Part shown: positions 25,905-35,250 of the stretch, piece after piece
How the letters are laid out: each line of letters opens with the position of its first letter
Position numbering within the stretch: the first letter of the stretch is position 1
DNA from: Tistrella mobilis
Lineage (GTDB): Bacteria; Pseudomonadota; Alphaproteobacteria; Tistrellales; Tistrellaceae
Reading direction: 5' to 3'
NCBI RefSeq assembly: GCF_041468085.1
Contig: NZ_CP121017.1
Span: forward strand, 4,375,501 to 4,439,500
DNA length: 64,000 nt
Translations under genes and position numbers: made by a program
The notes under the pieces: model-generated
Told to the model about the DNA's origin: nothing
The model's database searches: none
What the model saw: only the letters and a program-made list of their open reading frames with translations

Positions 25905-27316
25905 AGAAAGCGCTCCCTGGCTTCGGCCGCACGGGCACGCACGCCGTCGGGCGCGGTACCGCCGAACGAGGTACGACTGCGCACCGAGGCATCGACGGTC
26001 AGCACCGCCATCGCCTCGGCCGTGATCCGGGCATCCACCGCCGCCAGATCCTCGGCGGAAAGTTCGTCGAGCCGGAGCCCGCGGGTCTCGGCGGCGCGGA
26101 CCACGCGGCCGGTCAGGTGATGCGCCTCGCGGAAGGGGAGCCCCACCACCCGCACCAGCCAGTCGGCCAGATCGGTCGCCGTGGAATAGCCGCCGGAGGC
26201 CTGGGCACGCATGGCATCGGGGTTGACGGTCAGGTCGCGGATCATGCCGGTCATGGCCTGAATGGCCAGCGACAGGGCGTCGACCGCATCGAAGGTCGGC
26301 TCCTTGTCTTCCTGCATGTCCTTCGAATAGGCGAGCGGAAGGCCCTTCATCACCGTCATCAGCGCCACCTGGGCGCCCATGATCCGGCCGACCTTGGCCC
26401 GGACCAGTTCGGCGGCATCGGGATTGCGCTTCTGGGGCATGATCGACGAGCCGGTGGTATAGGCGTCGGACATGCGCACAAAGCGGAAGGGTGCCGACGA
26501 CCAGATCACCAGCTCTTCGGCGATGCGCGACAGATGGGTACCGCAGATCGCAGCCGCCCCCAGGAACTCCAGCGCAAAATCCCGTGCCGAGACGCCGTCG
26601 AGCGAGTTGGCCATCGGCCGGTCGAAGCCCAGTTCGGCGGCCGTCATGTGCCGGTCGATCGGGAAGGAGGTGCCGGCCAGCGCCGCCGATCCCAGCGGGC
26701 TCTCGTTCAGCCGGCCGCGGGCGTCGGAAAGCCGGCCGCGATCGCGGCCGAACATCTCGACATAGGCCAGCAGATGATGACCGAAGGTCACCGGCTGGGC
26801 GGTCTGGAGATGGGTGAAGCCGGGCATCACCGTCTCGGCATGCTGTTCCGCACGCTCGATCAGGGCCGCCTGCAGATCGCGGAGCTGGCCGTCGAAACGG
26901 TCGAGCATGTCGCGCAGCCACAGGCGGAAATCGGTGGCGACCTGATCGTTGCGCGACCGACCGGTGTGCAGCCGCTTGCCGGCATCGCCGATGATCTCGG
27001 TCAGCCGGGCTTCGACATTCATGTGGATGTCTTCAAGCTCGCGGCTGAACGGGAAATTGCCGCCTTCGATCTCGGCCAGAACCTGGTCGAGGCCGCCTTC
27101 GATCGCTGCCACATCCTCAGCCGACAGGATACCTCTGGCGCCCAGCATCCGGGCATGAGCGCGCGAGCCGGCGATGTCCTGGGCGTAGAGGCGCTTGTCG
27201 AAATCGATGGAGGCGTTAATCTCCTGCATCAGATCCGAGGGCGCGCTGTCGAAGTGGCCGCCCCACATGTTCACGCCGCTCGCGCGGCCGGCGCCGCCCT
27301 TGCTGTCGCTGGTCAT
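25901..27316 (-). CDS. argH: Argininosuccinate lyase
   Basis: A 471-residue member of the fumarase/aspartase superfamily that splits argininosuccinate into arginine and fumarate. It shows [20 protein letters not shown] at the start of the fold, [16 protein letters not shown], the catalytic-Ser loop [15 protein letters not shown] and [13 protein letters not shown]. The first 15 residues are a variable lead. It is divergent from the thioredoxin-like gene. Confidence 0.96.
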   Translation of the reverse strand: MTSDSKGGAGRASGVNMWGGHFDSAPSDLMQEINASIDFDKRLYAQDIAGSRAHARMLGARGILSAEDVAAIEGGLDQVLAEIEGGNFPFSRELEDIHMNVEARLTEIIGDAGKRLHTGRSRNDQVATDFRLWLRDMLDRFDGQLRDLQAALIERAEQHAETVMPGFTHLQTAQPVTFGHHLLAYVEMFGRDRGRLSDARGRLNESPLGSAALAGTSFPIDRHMTAAELGFDRPMANSLDGVSARDFALEFLGAAAICGTHLSRIAEELVIWSSAPFRFVRMSDAYTTGSSIMPQKRNPDAAELVRAKVGRIMGAQVALMTVMKGLPLAYSKDMQEDKEPTFDAVDALSLAIQAMTGMIRDLTVNPDAMRAQASGGYSTATDLADWLVRVVGLPFREAHHLTGRVVRAAETRGLRLDELSAEDLAAVDARITAEAMAVLTVDASVRSRTSFGGTAPDGVRARAAEARERFL

Positions 27317-27445
27317 CTCGCTCCTCGGCTTCCTGGCAGATCAGGGGACCCTGAGGGCCTCCCCGGGTTTCGATGGATGGGGACGGCGATTACGCGGCAG
27401 GCGGACATTCGCGACAGGCCTTCCTCACACGGAGATCCTCCTCGC

Positions 27446-28042
27446 ATGAAGAAACCGGTCATCGCCGCTCTCGCCGCCGCAGTCGTCGTCATCGTGGCGG
27501 GTGTCCTTATCTACCGCGGCTTCGGCCCCGCCGACAAGCCGGGCGGGATCGATGCCTCCTTCGCACGGGACAGTCTGGCGAAGCTTCAGGTCCAGGACCA
27601 GCCCGCTCCGCTGCCGGTGCTTGAAATGACCAGGCTCGACGGCAGTCCCGTGACGCTTGCCGACTACCGGGGCAAGGTCGTGCTGCTCAACTTCTGGGCC
27701 ACATGGTGTGCGCCCTGTATCGAGGAAATGCCGGCCCTGAACCGCCTGCAGGCCTCGCTTGGCGGCAACGACTTCACGGTGCTGGCAGTGGCGGCCGATC
27801 AGGGGGGAGCCGCCGTGGTCGGTCCCTTCCTGGACAGGCTGAAACTCGACCGGATCGAGGTTGCGATCGACAAGCCTATGCGCACGCTGGGTGCAACGAA
27901 GGTCGCGGGCCTTCCCACCACCCTTCTGATCGACCGCGAGGGCCGCGAGATCGCCCGTCTGGTCGGCATCGCCCATTGGGATGCGCCCGAGGGCGTGGCG
28001 TTGATCAACGCTGCCATCGGCAAACCGGCTGCCGCAGACTGA
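27446..28042 (+). CDS. TlpA-like membrane-anchored thioredoxin
   Basis: A 198-residue protein with an N-terminal membrane anchor (residues about 5-24) and a periplasmic thioredoxin fold carrying WCAPC (residues 87-91) and the cis-Pro loop VAGLPTTLLID. Proteins of this type reduce periplasmic disulfides, for example in cytochrome c or oxidase assembly. GGAG at 27431 precedes ATG 27446; the much longer frame reaching to 26117 is the complement of argH. It is divergent from argH, a conserved pairing. Confidence 0.9.
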   Translation: MKKPVIAALAAAVVVIVAGVLIYRGFGPADKPGGIDASFARDSLAKLQVQDQPAPLPVLEMTRLDGSPVTLADYRGKVVLLNFWATWCAPCIEEMPALNRLQASLGGNDFTVLAVAADQGGAAVVGPFLDRLKLDRIEVAIDKPMRTLGATKVAGLPTTLLIDREGREIARLVGIAHWDAPEGVALINAAIGKPAAAD

Positions 28043-28055
28043 CGGTCAAACGACA

Positions 28056-28077
28056 GGGGCCGCCCGAAGGCGGCCCC
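28056..28077. terminator. Hairpin between tlpA-like gene and hbd
   Basis: GGGGCCGCC (28056-28064) and GGCGGCCCC (28069-28077) form a perfect nine-base stem with a CGAA tetraloop between convergent genes. Confidence 0.65.
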
Positions 28078-28110
28078 GAAGACGTCAGGCAATGGTTCCG
28101 CCGTCCCGCA

Positions 28111-28983
28111 TCAGCGGGTCGGAACAGGCACGTCGCCGCGATAGTCATAGAAGCCACGGTCGGTCTTGCGACCCAGCCAGCCGGCCTCGACATACTTCAC
28201 GAGCAGCGGGCAGGGGCGATACTTGCTGTCGGCGAGGCCGTCATACAGCACCTGCATGATCGACAGGCAGGTATCGAGGCCGATGAAGTCGGCCAGCTCG
28301 AGCGGACCCATCGGATGGTTCGCGCCCAGCTTCATCGCAGTGTCGATCGCCTCGACCGTGCCGACGCCCTCGTAGAGCGTGTAGATCGCCTCGTTGATCA
28401 TCGGCAGCAGAATGCGGTTGACGATGAAGGCCGGGAAGTCTTCCGACACCGCCGGGGTCTTGTCGAGCTTGAAGACCAGCTCGCGCACCACCTCGTAGGT
28501 GGGGTTGTCGGTCGCGATGCCGCGGATCAGTTCCACCAGCTGCATGCGCGGCACCGGGTTCATGAAATGCATGCCCATGAACCGCTCGGGATGACGCATG
28601 GTCGCAGCCAGGCGGGTGATCGACAGCGACGAGGTGTTGGTCGCGACGATCACCTCGTCCTTCAGCATGTCGCGGATTTCGGCGAAGATCTTCCGCTTCA
28701 GATCCTCGTTCTCGGTGGCCGCCTCGATCACCAGGTCGAGCACGTCAAAGCCGGCATAGCCGACCTGTGTCCTGATCCGGGACAGAGCGGCGGGCTTGTC
28801 CGCGGGCTCGATCTCGCTACGCGACACCTGACGGTCGAGCGCCTGCTCGATCCGGTCCATCGCCTTGGCGAGCTGCGCCTCGGAAATGTCGACCATCGTG
28901 ACGTCGTAGCCGGCGAGGGCGCAGACATGCGCGATGCCGCGGCCCATCTGGCCTGCCCCGATGACGCCGATCTTCCTGATCAT
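28111..28983 (-). CDS. hbd: 3-hydroxybutyryl-CoA dehydrogenase
   Basis: A 290-residue NAD-dependent enzyme that interconverts (S)-3-hydroxybutyryl-CoA and acetoacetyl-CoA. The NAD fold is IGVIGAGQMGRGIAHVCA, and the catalytic His is in MGMHFMNPVPRMQLVELI. It follows etfB-etfA on the same strand after a 134-base gap with its own inverted repeats, so it may be separately expressed. With phaA and ccr it links acetoacetyl-CoA to crotonyl-CoA. Confidence 0.94.
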   Translation of the reverse strand: MIRKIGVIGAGQMGRGIAHVCALAGYDVTMVDISEAQLAKAMDRIEQALDRQVSRSEIEPADKPAALSRIRTQVGYAGFDVLDLVIEAATENEDLKRKIFAEIRDMLKDEVIVATNTSSLSITRLAATMRHPERFMGMHFMNPVPRMQLVELIRGIATDNPTYEVVRELVFKLDKTPAVSEDFPAFIVNRILLPMINEAIYTLYEGVGTVEAIDTAMKLGANHPMGPLELADFIGLDTCLSIMQVLYDGLADSKYRPCPLLVKYVEAGWLGRKTDRGFYDYRGDVPVPTR

Positions 28984-29048
28984 GAGGACCGCACCTTCTT
29001 CGACTTGACAGCCCGGGGCAGGGCCCCGCGCCCCCTGTTTAACACAAG

Positions 29049-29056
29049 TTGCGCAA
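29049..29056. promoter_or_regulatory. Possible operator upstream of hbd
   Basis: The palindrome TTGCGCAA sits about 65 bases upstream of the hbd start; on the minus strand it reads GTTTTGCGCAAC. The half-site TTTTGCG is shared with the strong dyad in the ccr/ecm region. A promoter for hbd could lie here, as TTGTGTTAAACA stands next to it on the coding strand. Confidence 0.3.
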
Positions 29057-29086
29057 AACCCCGCACCGGGCTCGGTTTTCTTTCAC

Positions 29087-29109
29087 ATGACCGGCATTCA
29101 TCCGGTCAT
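29087..29109 (-). terminator. Stem-loop after etfA
   Basis: ATGACCGG (29087-29094) and CCGGTCAT (29102-29109) are perfect eight-base arms with a seven-base loop, just downstream of the etfA stop. No U-tract follows in the direction of etfA transcription, so it may instead stabilise the etfA 3' end or act as an operator. Confidence 0.4.
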
Positions 29110-29117
29110 ATGTTACG

Positions 29118-30050
29118 TTACTTCTGCAGCGTCTCGGTCAACTCGGGCACGATCTTGAACAGATCGCCCACAAGGCCGTAATCGGCGACCTGGAAGATCG
29201 GCGCCTCTTCGTCCTTGTTGATCGCCACGATCACCTTGCTGTCCTTCATGCCGGCCAGGTGCTGGATGGCACCCGAAATGCCGACCGCGACATAAAGCTG
29301 CGGAGCGACGACCTTGCCGGTCTGGCCAACCTGGTAATCATTCGGCACATAGCCGGCATCGACGGCCGCGCGGCTCGCGCCGACGGCGGCGCCCAGGGCA
29401 TCCGCCAGGCCTTCGATGATCTTGAAGTTGTCCGAGCTGCCGACGCCGCGGCCGCCCGACACCACGATCTTCGCGCTGGCGAGTTCGGGACGCTCGGACT
29501 TGCTCAGGCTCTGGCCCACAAAGCGGCTGAGGCCCGCATCCTCACCGGCGGCGATGGTCTCGACGGCGGCCGAACCGCCCTCGGCCTCGGCCGCCTTGAA
29601 GGCGGTGCCGCGGATGGTGAGGACCTTCACCTTGTCCGAAGACTGCACGGTAGCAAGCGCGTTACCGGCATAGATCGGACGAACGAAGGTGTCTTCCGAC
29701 ACGATCTCGATGGCATCCGAGATCTGAGCAACGTCGAGAAGAGCAGCCACGCGCGGCAGCACATTCTTTGCAACGCTGCTCGACGAGGCGACGATGTGGC
29801 TGTAGCTGCCGGCCAGACCCACGATCAGCGGGGCCAGGTTCTCGGGCAGGGCGCCCTGGTACTGGTCGCCCTCGGCATGGAGCACCTTGGCAACGCCCTG
29901 GACCTTGGCGGCAGCCTCGGCAGCCGCACCGGCATCCTTGCCGGCGACCAGCACATGCACGTCGCCCAGCTTGGTACCGGCGGTGACGGCGTTCAGGGTC
30001 GCGGCGCCAAGCGACGCGTTGTTGTGATCGGCAATGACGAGAACCGTCAT
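29118..30050 (-). CDS. etfA: Electron transfer flavoprotein alpha subunit
   Basis: A 310-residue ETF alpha chain. The C-terminal FAD domain shows [55 protein letters not shown] and [15 protein letters not shown]. It accepts electrons from acyl-CoA dehydrogenases and passes them to ETF-quinone oxidoreductase. It starts two bases after the etfB stop. Nearby mcd encodes a natural electron donor. Confidence 0.96.
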   Translation of the reverse strand: MTVLVIADHNNASLGAATLNAVTAGTKLGDVHVLVAGKDAGAAAEAAAKVQGVAKVLHAEGDQYQGALPENLAPLIVGLAGSYSHIVASSSSVAKNVLPRVAALLDVAQISDAIEIVSEDTFVRPIYAGNALATVQSSDKVKVLTIRGTAFKAAEAEGGSAAVETIAAGEDAGLSRFVGQSLSKSERPELASAKIVVSGGRGVGSSDNFKIIEGLADALGAAVGASRAAVDAGYVPNDYQVGQTGKVVAPQLYVAVGISGAIQHLAGMKDSKVIVAINKDEEAPIFQVADYGLVGDLFKIVPELTETLQK

Positions 30051-30052
30051 GG

Positions 30053-30802
30053 TCAGATAACCCCCGCCTCGTTCTTCAGCTTGTCCACCAGCGTCGCAAT
30101 ATCCGGCACCTTGATGCCGCCCTTGCGCTTCGGCGGCTCGGTGACCTTCAGGGTCTTCAGGCGCGGCGCAACGTCCACACCGAAATCACCGGGGGTCTTG
30201 GTGTCGAGCGGCTTCTTCTTCGCCTTCATGATATTCGGCAGCGAAGCGTAGCGGGGCTCGTTGAGACGCAGATCGGTGGTCACGATCGCAGGCAGCTTGA
30301 GCGAGACGGTCTCGAGACCGCCGTCGATCTCGCGGATCACCTCGACCTCGCCGTCACCGACGGTGACCTTGGACGCGAAGGTGCCCTGGGCCCAGCCCAG
30401 CAGCGCCGCCAGCATCTGGCCGGTCTGGTTGGAGTCGTCGTCGATCGCCTGCTTGCCCAGCACGACCAGCTGCGGCTGCTCGGCCTCTGCGACCGCCTTC
30501 AGCAGCTTGGCCACGGCGAGCGGCTGGACCTCTTCATCGGTCTCGATCAGCAGGCCGCGATCCGCGCCCATGGCCAGCGCCGTGCGGATCTGTTCCTGTG
30601 CACCCTTAGGGCCGATGGACACGACCACGATCTCGGTGGCCTTGCCGGCTTCCTTCAGCCGCACGGCTTCCTCGACCGCGATCTCGTCGAAGGGGTTCAT
30701 CGACATCTTGACGTTGGCGAGGTCGACGCCGGTCTGGTCAGCCTTGACGCGGACCTTGACGTTATAGTCGACCACGCGCTTGACGGGGACGAGTACCTTC
30801 AT
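30053..30802 (-). CDS. etfB: Electron transfer flavoprotein beta subunit
   Basis: A 249-residue ETF beta chain that binds AMP and docks dehydrogenases. [20 protein letters not shown] at the start, [16 protein letters not shown], and [23 protein letters not shown] are the family signatures, the last containing the recognition loop and nucleotide contacts. It is the first gene of etfB-etfA. Confidence 0.96.
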   Translation of the reverse strand: MKVLVPVKRVVDYNVKVRVKADQTGVDLANVKMSMNPFDEIAVEEAVRLKEAGKATEIVVVSIGPKGAQEQIRTALAMGADRGLLIETDEEVQPLAVAKLLKAVAEAEQPQLVVLGKQAIDDDSNQTGQMLAALLGWAQGTFASKVTVGDGEVEVIREIDGGLETVSLKLPAIVTTDLRLNEPRYASLPNIMKAKKKPLDTKTPGDFGVDVAPRLKTLKVTEPPKRKGGIKVPDIATLVDKLKNEAGVI

Positions 30803-31097
30803 AGATCTCCCGACTCCAGTTGGGTTTTTTCGGCTCTACGTCGTCCGGTCGCATCCCCCGACCCCCTCAGCGGGTGCGGATCCGGACCAGGACGCCCGGC
30901 AGCGAACGGCAGGGCGCCGGCTCTCCGTCGGACGACAGGCGACCGGCTGCCCGGGTGGCGCGCGACGACCTGCGTCACATGGCTCCCGGCTGCCGGTTCC
31001 CCCGATCGAGTCCACCGCACATTAGGCGCTGCGACGTGCGGTGTCAATTTCGGGGCACCTCTCGAAAATTCAAGGAACGCCGCGGCTTAAGGCCGCG
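30803..31097. other. Intergenic region upstream of etfB
   Basis: This gap of 295 bases separates the adenosyltransferase gene from etfB on the same strand and should hold the etfB promoter. The part around 31020-31080 is less GC-rich, but I could not identify convincing promoter boxes, hairpins or a small gene. Confidence 0.4.
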
Positions 31098-31673
31098 TCA
31101 GCGGTTGGCCCCCGGGACCCAGAGGACGTCGCGCGCGCCCTTATCGTTCAGATGACGTGCCAGAACGAACAAATGATCCGACAGCCGGTTGAGATAGCGC
31201 AGTGCCGCCTCGTTCACCGGCTCCACCCTCATCAGCTCGACCAGGTCACGCTCTGCGCGGCGAACGACCGTCCGCGCCAGATGCAGATGCGCCGATGCCG
31301 GCGTACCGCCGGGCAGGATGAAGGATTTGAGCGGCTGCAGCCCGGCATTCATTGCATCGATCTCGGTTTCCAGCCGGTCAACCTGCGCCGGCAGAATGCG
31401 CAATGCCTTCGCCTCACGTGCAGGGTCGTCGCCGGCGGGGCAGGCGAGATCCGCCCCCAGATCGAACAGATCATTCTGGATACGGGCGAGCATGCGGTCT
31501 TCGTCGCTCCCGGTCTCCAGATGCAGCCTGACCAGCCCGATCACGCCGTTCGCCTCGTCGACCGTGCCGTAAGAGGCGACCCTGAGATCATCCTTCGGTC
31601 GTCGGCTACCGTCGCCGAGCGAGGTTTCACCGCGATCGCCGCCACGGGTGTAGATGCGGGTGAGCTGGACCAT
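31098..31673 (-). CDS. Cob(I)yrinic acid a,c-diamide adenosyltransferase (PduO type)
   Basis: A 191-residue helical-bundle ATR. The nucleotide-binding start RIYTRGGDRGETSLGDGSR and VASYGTVDEANGVIGL, then FILPGGTPASAHLHLARTVVRRAER and LNRLSDHLFVLAR, are PduO/MMAB signatures. It transfers adenosyl from ATP to cob(I)alamin, forming coenzyme B12. Ethylmalonyl-CoA mutase, encoded 4 kb away, needs this cofactor. It follows the HIG1-protein gene in the same direction. Confidence 0.94.
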   Translation of the reverse strand: MVQLTRIYTRGGDRGETSLGDGSRRPKDDLRVASYGTVDEANGVIGLVRLHLETGSDEDRMLARIQNDLFDLGADLACPAGDDPAREAKALRILPAQVDRLETEIDAMNAGLQPLKSFILPGGTPASAHLHLARTVVRRAERDLVELMRVEPVNEAALRYLNRLSDHLFVLARHLNDKGARDVLWVPGANR

Positions 31674-31719
31674 CGGGGGCTCCGTTGGTGGTTGAAGGTG
31701 GCAGCGACGGCAGGTCGGG

Positions 31720-31926
31720 TCAGCCGCCCGTCATCGCCAGGAACAGCAGGACGAGCAGGATCGCCAGGGCCTGCAGCAGCACCCGCCACTGCATCAGCTT
31801 GTTCGAATATTTCTGGTTGAAGCGCCCGCCGACGAGCATCGACATCACGCCCACCAGGAGAACGCCGGCCGTGGCGACCATCGCAACCACGATCAGAACC
31901 GGCACCACGCCTGACATCGTATCCAT
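31720..31926 (-). CDS. HIG1-domain twin-transmembrane protein
   Basis: A 68-residue protein with two membrane helices (residues about 8-28 and 45-65) joined by GGRFNQKYSNKLMQWRVLLQ. The basic loop with (M/L)xWRVxLQ is the HIG1/QRRQ-type motif found in respiratory supercomplex factors. Its exact role in bacteria is not settled. ATG 31926 is preferred over an upstream TTG. It forms a conserved pair with the downstream adenosyltransferase gene. Confidence 0.82.
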   Translation of the reverse strand: MDTMSGVVPVLIVVAMVATAGVLLVGVMSMLVGGRFNQKYSNKLMQWRVLLQALAILLVLLFLAMTGG

Positions 31927-32000
31927 GGCCCGCAATATGGCCCCGCCGGGCCCGGTCTGACAGGGTCAACCGGTCCCGGCGGGCGAGATTTTCGCGCGAA

Positions 32001-32026
32001 GGCCGGCGTCCCTGCGGAAGCCGGCC
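32001..32026 (-). terminator. Possible terminator after mcd
   Basis: GGCCGGC (32001-32007) and GCCGGCC (32020-32026) form a seven-base stem just past the mcd stop. It is followed on the minus strand by the palindrome TTCGCGCGAA (31991-32000) and a short A-rich patch. Evidence is moderate. Confidence 0.4.
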
Positions 32027-32035
32027 CCGTCACCC

Positions 32036-33715
32036 TCAACCCAGAAGGCGGCGGGCGATGACCTGTGCCTGGATCTCGGCCGCACCCTCGAACACATTGA
32101 GGATGCGCGCATCACAGAGCACGCGGCTGATCGGATATTCCTCGGCATAGCCATTGCCGCCATGGACCTGGACGGCGTTGTCGGCCGTGGCCCAGGCGAC
32201 GCGGGCTGCCAGAAGCTTGGCCATGCCGGCCTCCAGGTCGCAGCGCCGGTCGCTATCCTTCTCGCGCGCCGAGAAATAGGTCAGCTGGCGGGCGATCATG
32301 ATCTCGACGGCAGCCCAGACCAGCTTGTCGAAAACCCGCGGGAAGGCGTAGATCGGCTTGTTGAACTGCACGCGCTCATGAGCATAGCGCAGCCCCATTT
32401 CCAGCGCCGACTGGGCGACACCGACCGCACGGGCTGCAGTCTGGATACGGGCGCTTTCGAAGGTCGCCATCAGCTGCTTGAAGCCCTGGCCCTCGGTCCG
32501 CCCCAGCAGGTTGTCAGCGGGCACGGTGAAATCGTCGAAACCGATCTCGTATTCCTTCATGCCGCGATAGCCGAGCACGCGGATCTCGCCGCCGCTCATG
32601 CCCTCGGCCGGGAAAGGCTCGGCATCGGTGCCACGGGGCTTCTCGGCCAGAAACATCGACAGGCCGGAATAGTTCTTGGTGGCCGGATCGGTCCGGACCA
32701 GCAGGGTCATCAGATCGGCGCGGGCGGCATGAGTGATCCAGGTCTTGTTGCCGGTCACCCGGTAGACATCGCCATCCCGGGTCGCGCGGGTCTTGAGGCC
32801 GCCGAGGTCGGAACCGGTACCGGGTTCGGTGAAGACCGCGGTCGGCAGGATCTCACCCGAGGCGAGACGCGGCAGCCAGCTCTGCTTCTGGTCTTCCGTG
32901 CCGCCAAGCCGGATCAGCTCGGCCGCGATCTCGGACCGCGTCCCCAGCGAACCGACGCCGATATAACCGCGCGACAGTTCTTCGGTGACCAGACACATCG
33001 CCACCTTGGAAAGGCCGAGCCCGCCGAACTCCTCAGGCACGGTCAGGCCGAACACGCCCAGCTCCGCCATCTGGTTCACGACCTCGAGCGGGATCAGCTC
33101 GTCGGCCTTGTGCCAGTCATGGGCGAAGGGAACGACCTTTTCTTCCACGAAGCGGCGGAACTGGTCACGGATCATCAGCAGGGTCTCGTCTTCGAGCCCC
33201 AGCTCGCCGAAATTGCCGTCGGCGATCAGTGCCGCCAGCCGCGCCCGAACCGCGGCCGTGTTGCCGGCCCGCAGGAACAGGCCCGCATCCCCCTGCGAGA
33301 GCGCTGCCGCCTCGTCGATGAGGCCGAAATCGGCCGGACGAACGATCTCGCCCTGCGACATGGGCAGGCCGCCCTGAAGCTGTGCCACGTACTCGCCGAA
33401 GGCGGTCTGCAGCATCAGCTGTTCGGTCTCGCCAAGGCGCCCCTCGGCATCCAGCCGACGTGCCCAGCCAAGCATCTGGCGCAGGGCCTCGACATAGGTT
33501 GCCGTCCAGGCAAGGCCATGAGCGGCATGCTGGCTAGCATCGAGCACGGCAGCATCGACCTTGCCGTCGCGACGCACCATCCCGCCCACGGCGGTCTGGA
33601 CGGCATCGGCATAGGCCTCGACGGCGGCAAGGGCGCGTTCGGCCCGGTCGAGCAGGTCGTCGATCAGGACGGGGGCGTCGGTCTCGGGCGAAAGGATCGC
33701 GGTGGAAGCGGACAT
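32036..33715 (-). CDS. mcd: (2S)-methylsuccinyl-CoA dehydrogenase
   Basis: A 559-residue acyl-CoA dehydrogenase, longer than the usual 380-400 because of a helical N-terminal region of about 160 residues, as in Mcd of the ethylmalonyl-CoA pathway. The dehydrogenase core shows TEPGTGSDLGGLKTRA, TGNKTWITHAARADLM, FESARIQTAARAVG and VHGGNGYAEEYPISR. It oxidises methylsuccinyl-CoA to mesaconyl-CoA and gives electrons to ETF. ATG 33715 is used because the upstream extension is not conserved in character. ccr lies directly upstream on the same strand. Confidence 0.9.
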   Translation of the reverse strand: MSASTAILSPETDAPVLIDDLLDRAERALAAVEAYADAVQTAVGGMVRRDGKVDAAVLDASQHAAHGLAWTATYVEALRQMLGWARRLDAEGRLGETEQLMLQTAFGEYVAQLQGGLPMSQGEIVRPADFGLIDEAAALSQGDAGLFLRAGNTAAVRARLAALIADGNFGELGLEDETLLMIRDQFRRFVEEKVVPFAHDWHKADELIPLEVVNQMAELGVFGLTVPEEFGGLGLSKVAMCLVTEELSRGYIGVGSLGTRSEIAAELIRLGGTEDQKQSWLPRLASGEILPTAVFTEPGTGSDLGGLKTRATRDGDVYRVTGNKTWITHAARADLMTLLVRTDPATKNYSGLSMFLAEKPRGTDAEPFPAEGMSGGEIRVLGYRGMKEYEIGFDDFTVPADNLLGRTEGQGFKQLMATFESARIQTAARAVGVAQSALEMGLRYAHERVQFNKPIYAFPRVFDKLVWAAVEIMIARQLTYFSAREKDSDRRCDLEAGMAKLLAARVAWATADNAVQVHGGNGYAEEYPISRVLCDARILNVFEGAAEIQAQVIARRLLG

Positions 33716-33963
33716 GGGAGGAATGGTCCTCTGGTCGGAAGACGTGTCGAACACTGCGGATATCGGAAACGGCGGGGTACCGCACCGGATATGGCCCTGA
33801 GGCGGCCGGCGTCCAGCGCCGGTCCGGACGATCCGCTGCGGCATCCTGATCAAGGTGCGGCGCCGCCCGCCCGATCAGGCCCCTGGACGGGGCCGGATCG
33901 GCGCAGGCGGCGCCGGGGCCGGCGTGGCGGTGCCGCGCCGGCCACTCACCGCATCAGTTTCGG
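33716..33963. other. ccr-mcd intergenic region
   Basis: 248 bases of very GC-rich sequence follow ccr and precede mcd. A small inverted repeat CCGGCG/CGCCGG (33806-33811 and 33817-33822) may end the ccr transcript or mark a processing site. No small gene is evident, and whether mcd has its own promoter cannot be decided. Confidence 0.35.
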
Positions 33964-35250
33964 TCAGCCGTCGATGGCGTCCTCGATCGTCCGCAGGCCC
34001 GGGCGCGGCGCCTGGACCAGCACGGCCATGTTGCCGGGCTTGTGCTGGTTGCGGAACATCTTCATATGCGCCTCGGGGATGTCGTCCCACGAGAAGACTT
34101 CCGACATGCAGGGATCGATGCGACGCTCGATCACCAGCCGGTTGGCCTGGGCTGCCTGCTTCAGATTGGCGAAGTGACTGCCCTGGATGCGCTTCTGACG
34201 CATCCACACGAACCGGGCATCCATGGTCAGGTTGTAGCCGGTGGTACCGGCGCAGAACACGACCATGCCGCCGCGCTTGACCACATAGGTCGAGACCGGG
34301 AAGGTCTGCTCACCCGGATGCTCGAAGACGAAATCGACGTCATTGCCCTTGCCGGTCACGTCCCAGATCGCCTTGCCGAAGGCGCGGACGCGGCGGATGT
34401 AGTCGTTATAACCCTGAACGTCGTCGACCTCGGGCAGACGGCCCCAGCAGTCGAAATTCTTGCGGTTGATCGCGGCCTTGGCACCCAGGCTGAGCACGAA
34501 GTCGCGCTTGTTGTCTTCAGAGATGACCGCGATGCCGTTGGCACCGGCCGTGGCGATCAGCTGCAGCGCCATCGAGCCCAGACCGCCGGCGGCGCCCCAG
34601 ACCAGGACGTTGTCACCCGGACGCAGGATGTGCGGGCGATGGCCGAACAGCATGCGATAGGCGGTGGCGAGCGTCAGCATGTAGCAGCCGCTCTCCTCCC
34701 AGGTCAGATGGCGCGGGCGCGGCATCAGCTGGCGCGACTGCACGCGACAGAACTGGGCGAAGGAGCCGTCCGGGGTCTCGTAGCCCCAGATGCGCTGCGA
34801 CGGCGAGAACATCGGGTCGCCGCCGTTGCACTCCTCGTCGTCACCATCATCCTGGTTACAGTGGACGACGACCTCGTCGCCGACCTTGAAGCGCTTCACC
34901 TTGGAGCCGATGGCCCAGACGATGCCCGAAGCATCGGAGCCGGCGATATGATATGGCGCGCCATGGCCGTCAAACGGCGAGATCGGTCGGCCGAGTGAGG
35001 CCCAGACGCCGTTATAGTTGACGCCGGCGGCCATCACCATGACGAGCACTTCGTCCGGCGCCAGGTCCTTGGGGGTTTCGACGACCTCGACCTGCATGGC
35101 GGTGTCGGGGTTGCCGTGACGCTCCCGGCGGATGCACCAGGCGTACATCTGATCCGGAACATGGCCCAGCGGCGGAATTTCGCCGACCTCGTAGAGCGAC
35201 TTGACCGGCTGGGTGCGGGTCGCCTCGGCGGCGGTGGTGTCAGTGTTCAT
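33964..35250 (-). CDS. ccr: Crotonyl-CoA carboxylase/reductase
   Basis: A 428-residue MDR-family enzyme that reductively carboxylates crotonyl-CoA to ethylmalonyl-CoA with NADPH and CO2, the committed step of the ethylmalonyl-CoA pathway. GVNYNGVWASLGRPISPFDGHG near residue 80 carries the Asn used in CO2 binding. VWGAAGGLGSMALQL is the NADPH fold, and DFVFEHPGEQTFPVS is the CCR-type active-site segment. ATG 35250 is the natural start, since the upstream frame is unlike the family. It is divergent from ecm. Confidence 0.96.
   Translation of the reverse strand: MNTDTTAAEATRTQPVKSLYEVGEIPPLGHVPDQMYAWCIRRERHGNPDTAMQVEVVETPKDLAPDEVLVMVMAAGVNYNGVWASLGRPISPFDGHGAPYHIAGSDASGIVWAIGSKVKRFKVGDEVVVHCNQDDGDDEECNGGDPMFSPSQRIWGYETPDGSFAQFCRVQSRQLMPRPRHLTWEESGCYMLTLATAYRMLFGHRPHILRPGDNVLVWGAAGGLGSMALQLIATAGANGIAVISEDNKRDFVLSLGAKAAINRKNFDCWGRLPEVDDVQGYNDYIRRVRAFGKAIWDVTGKGNDVDFVFEHPGEQTFPVSTYVVKRGGMVVFCAGTTGYNLTMDARFVWMRQKRIQGSHFANLKQAAQANRLVIERRIDPCMSEVFSWDDIPEAHMKMFRNQHKPGNMAVLVQAPRPGLRTIEDAIDG

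Noticed and set aside
26117-27445. Long plus-strand frame running into the thioredoxin-like gene
   Set aside because: It is the complement of argH; protein character begins only at ATG 27446.
32162-34177. Plus-strand frame of 671 codons
   Set aside because: Entirely antisense to mcd and ccr, both of which have complete catalytic motifs on the other strand.
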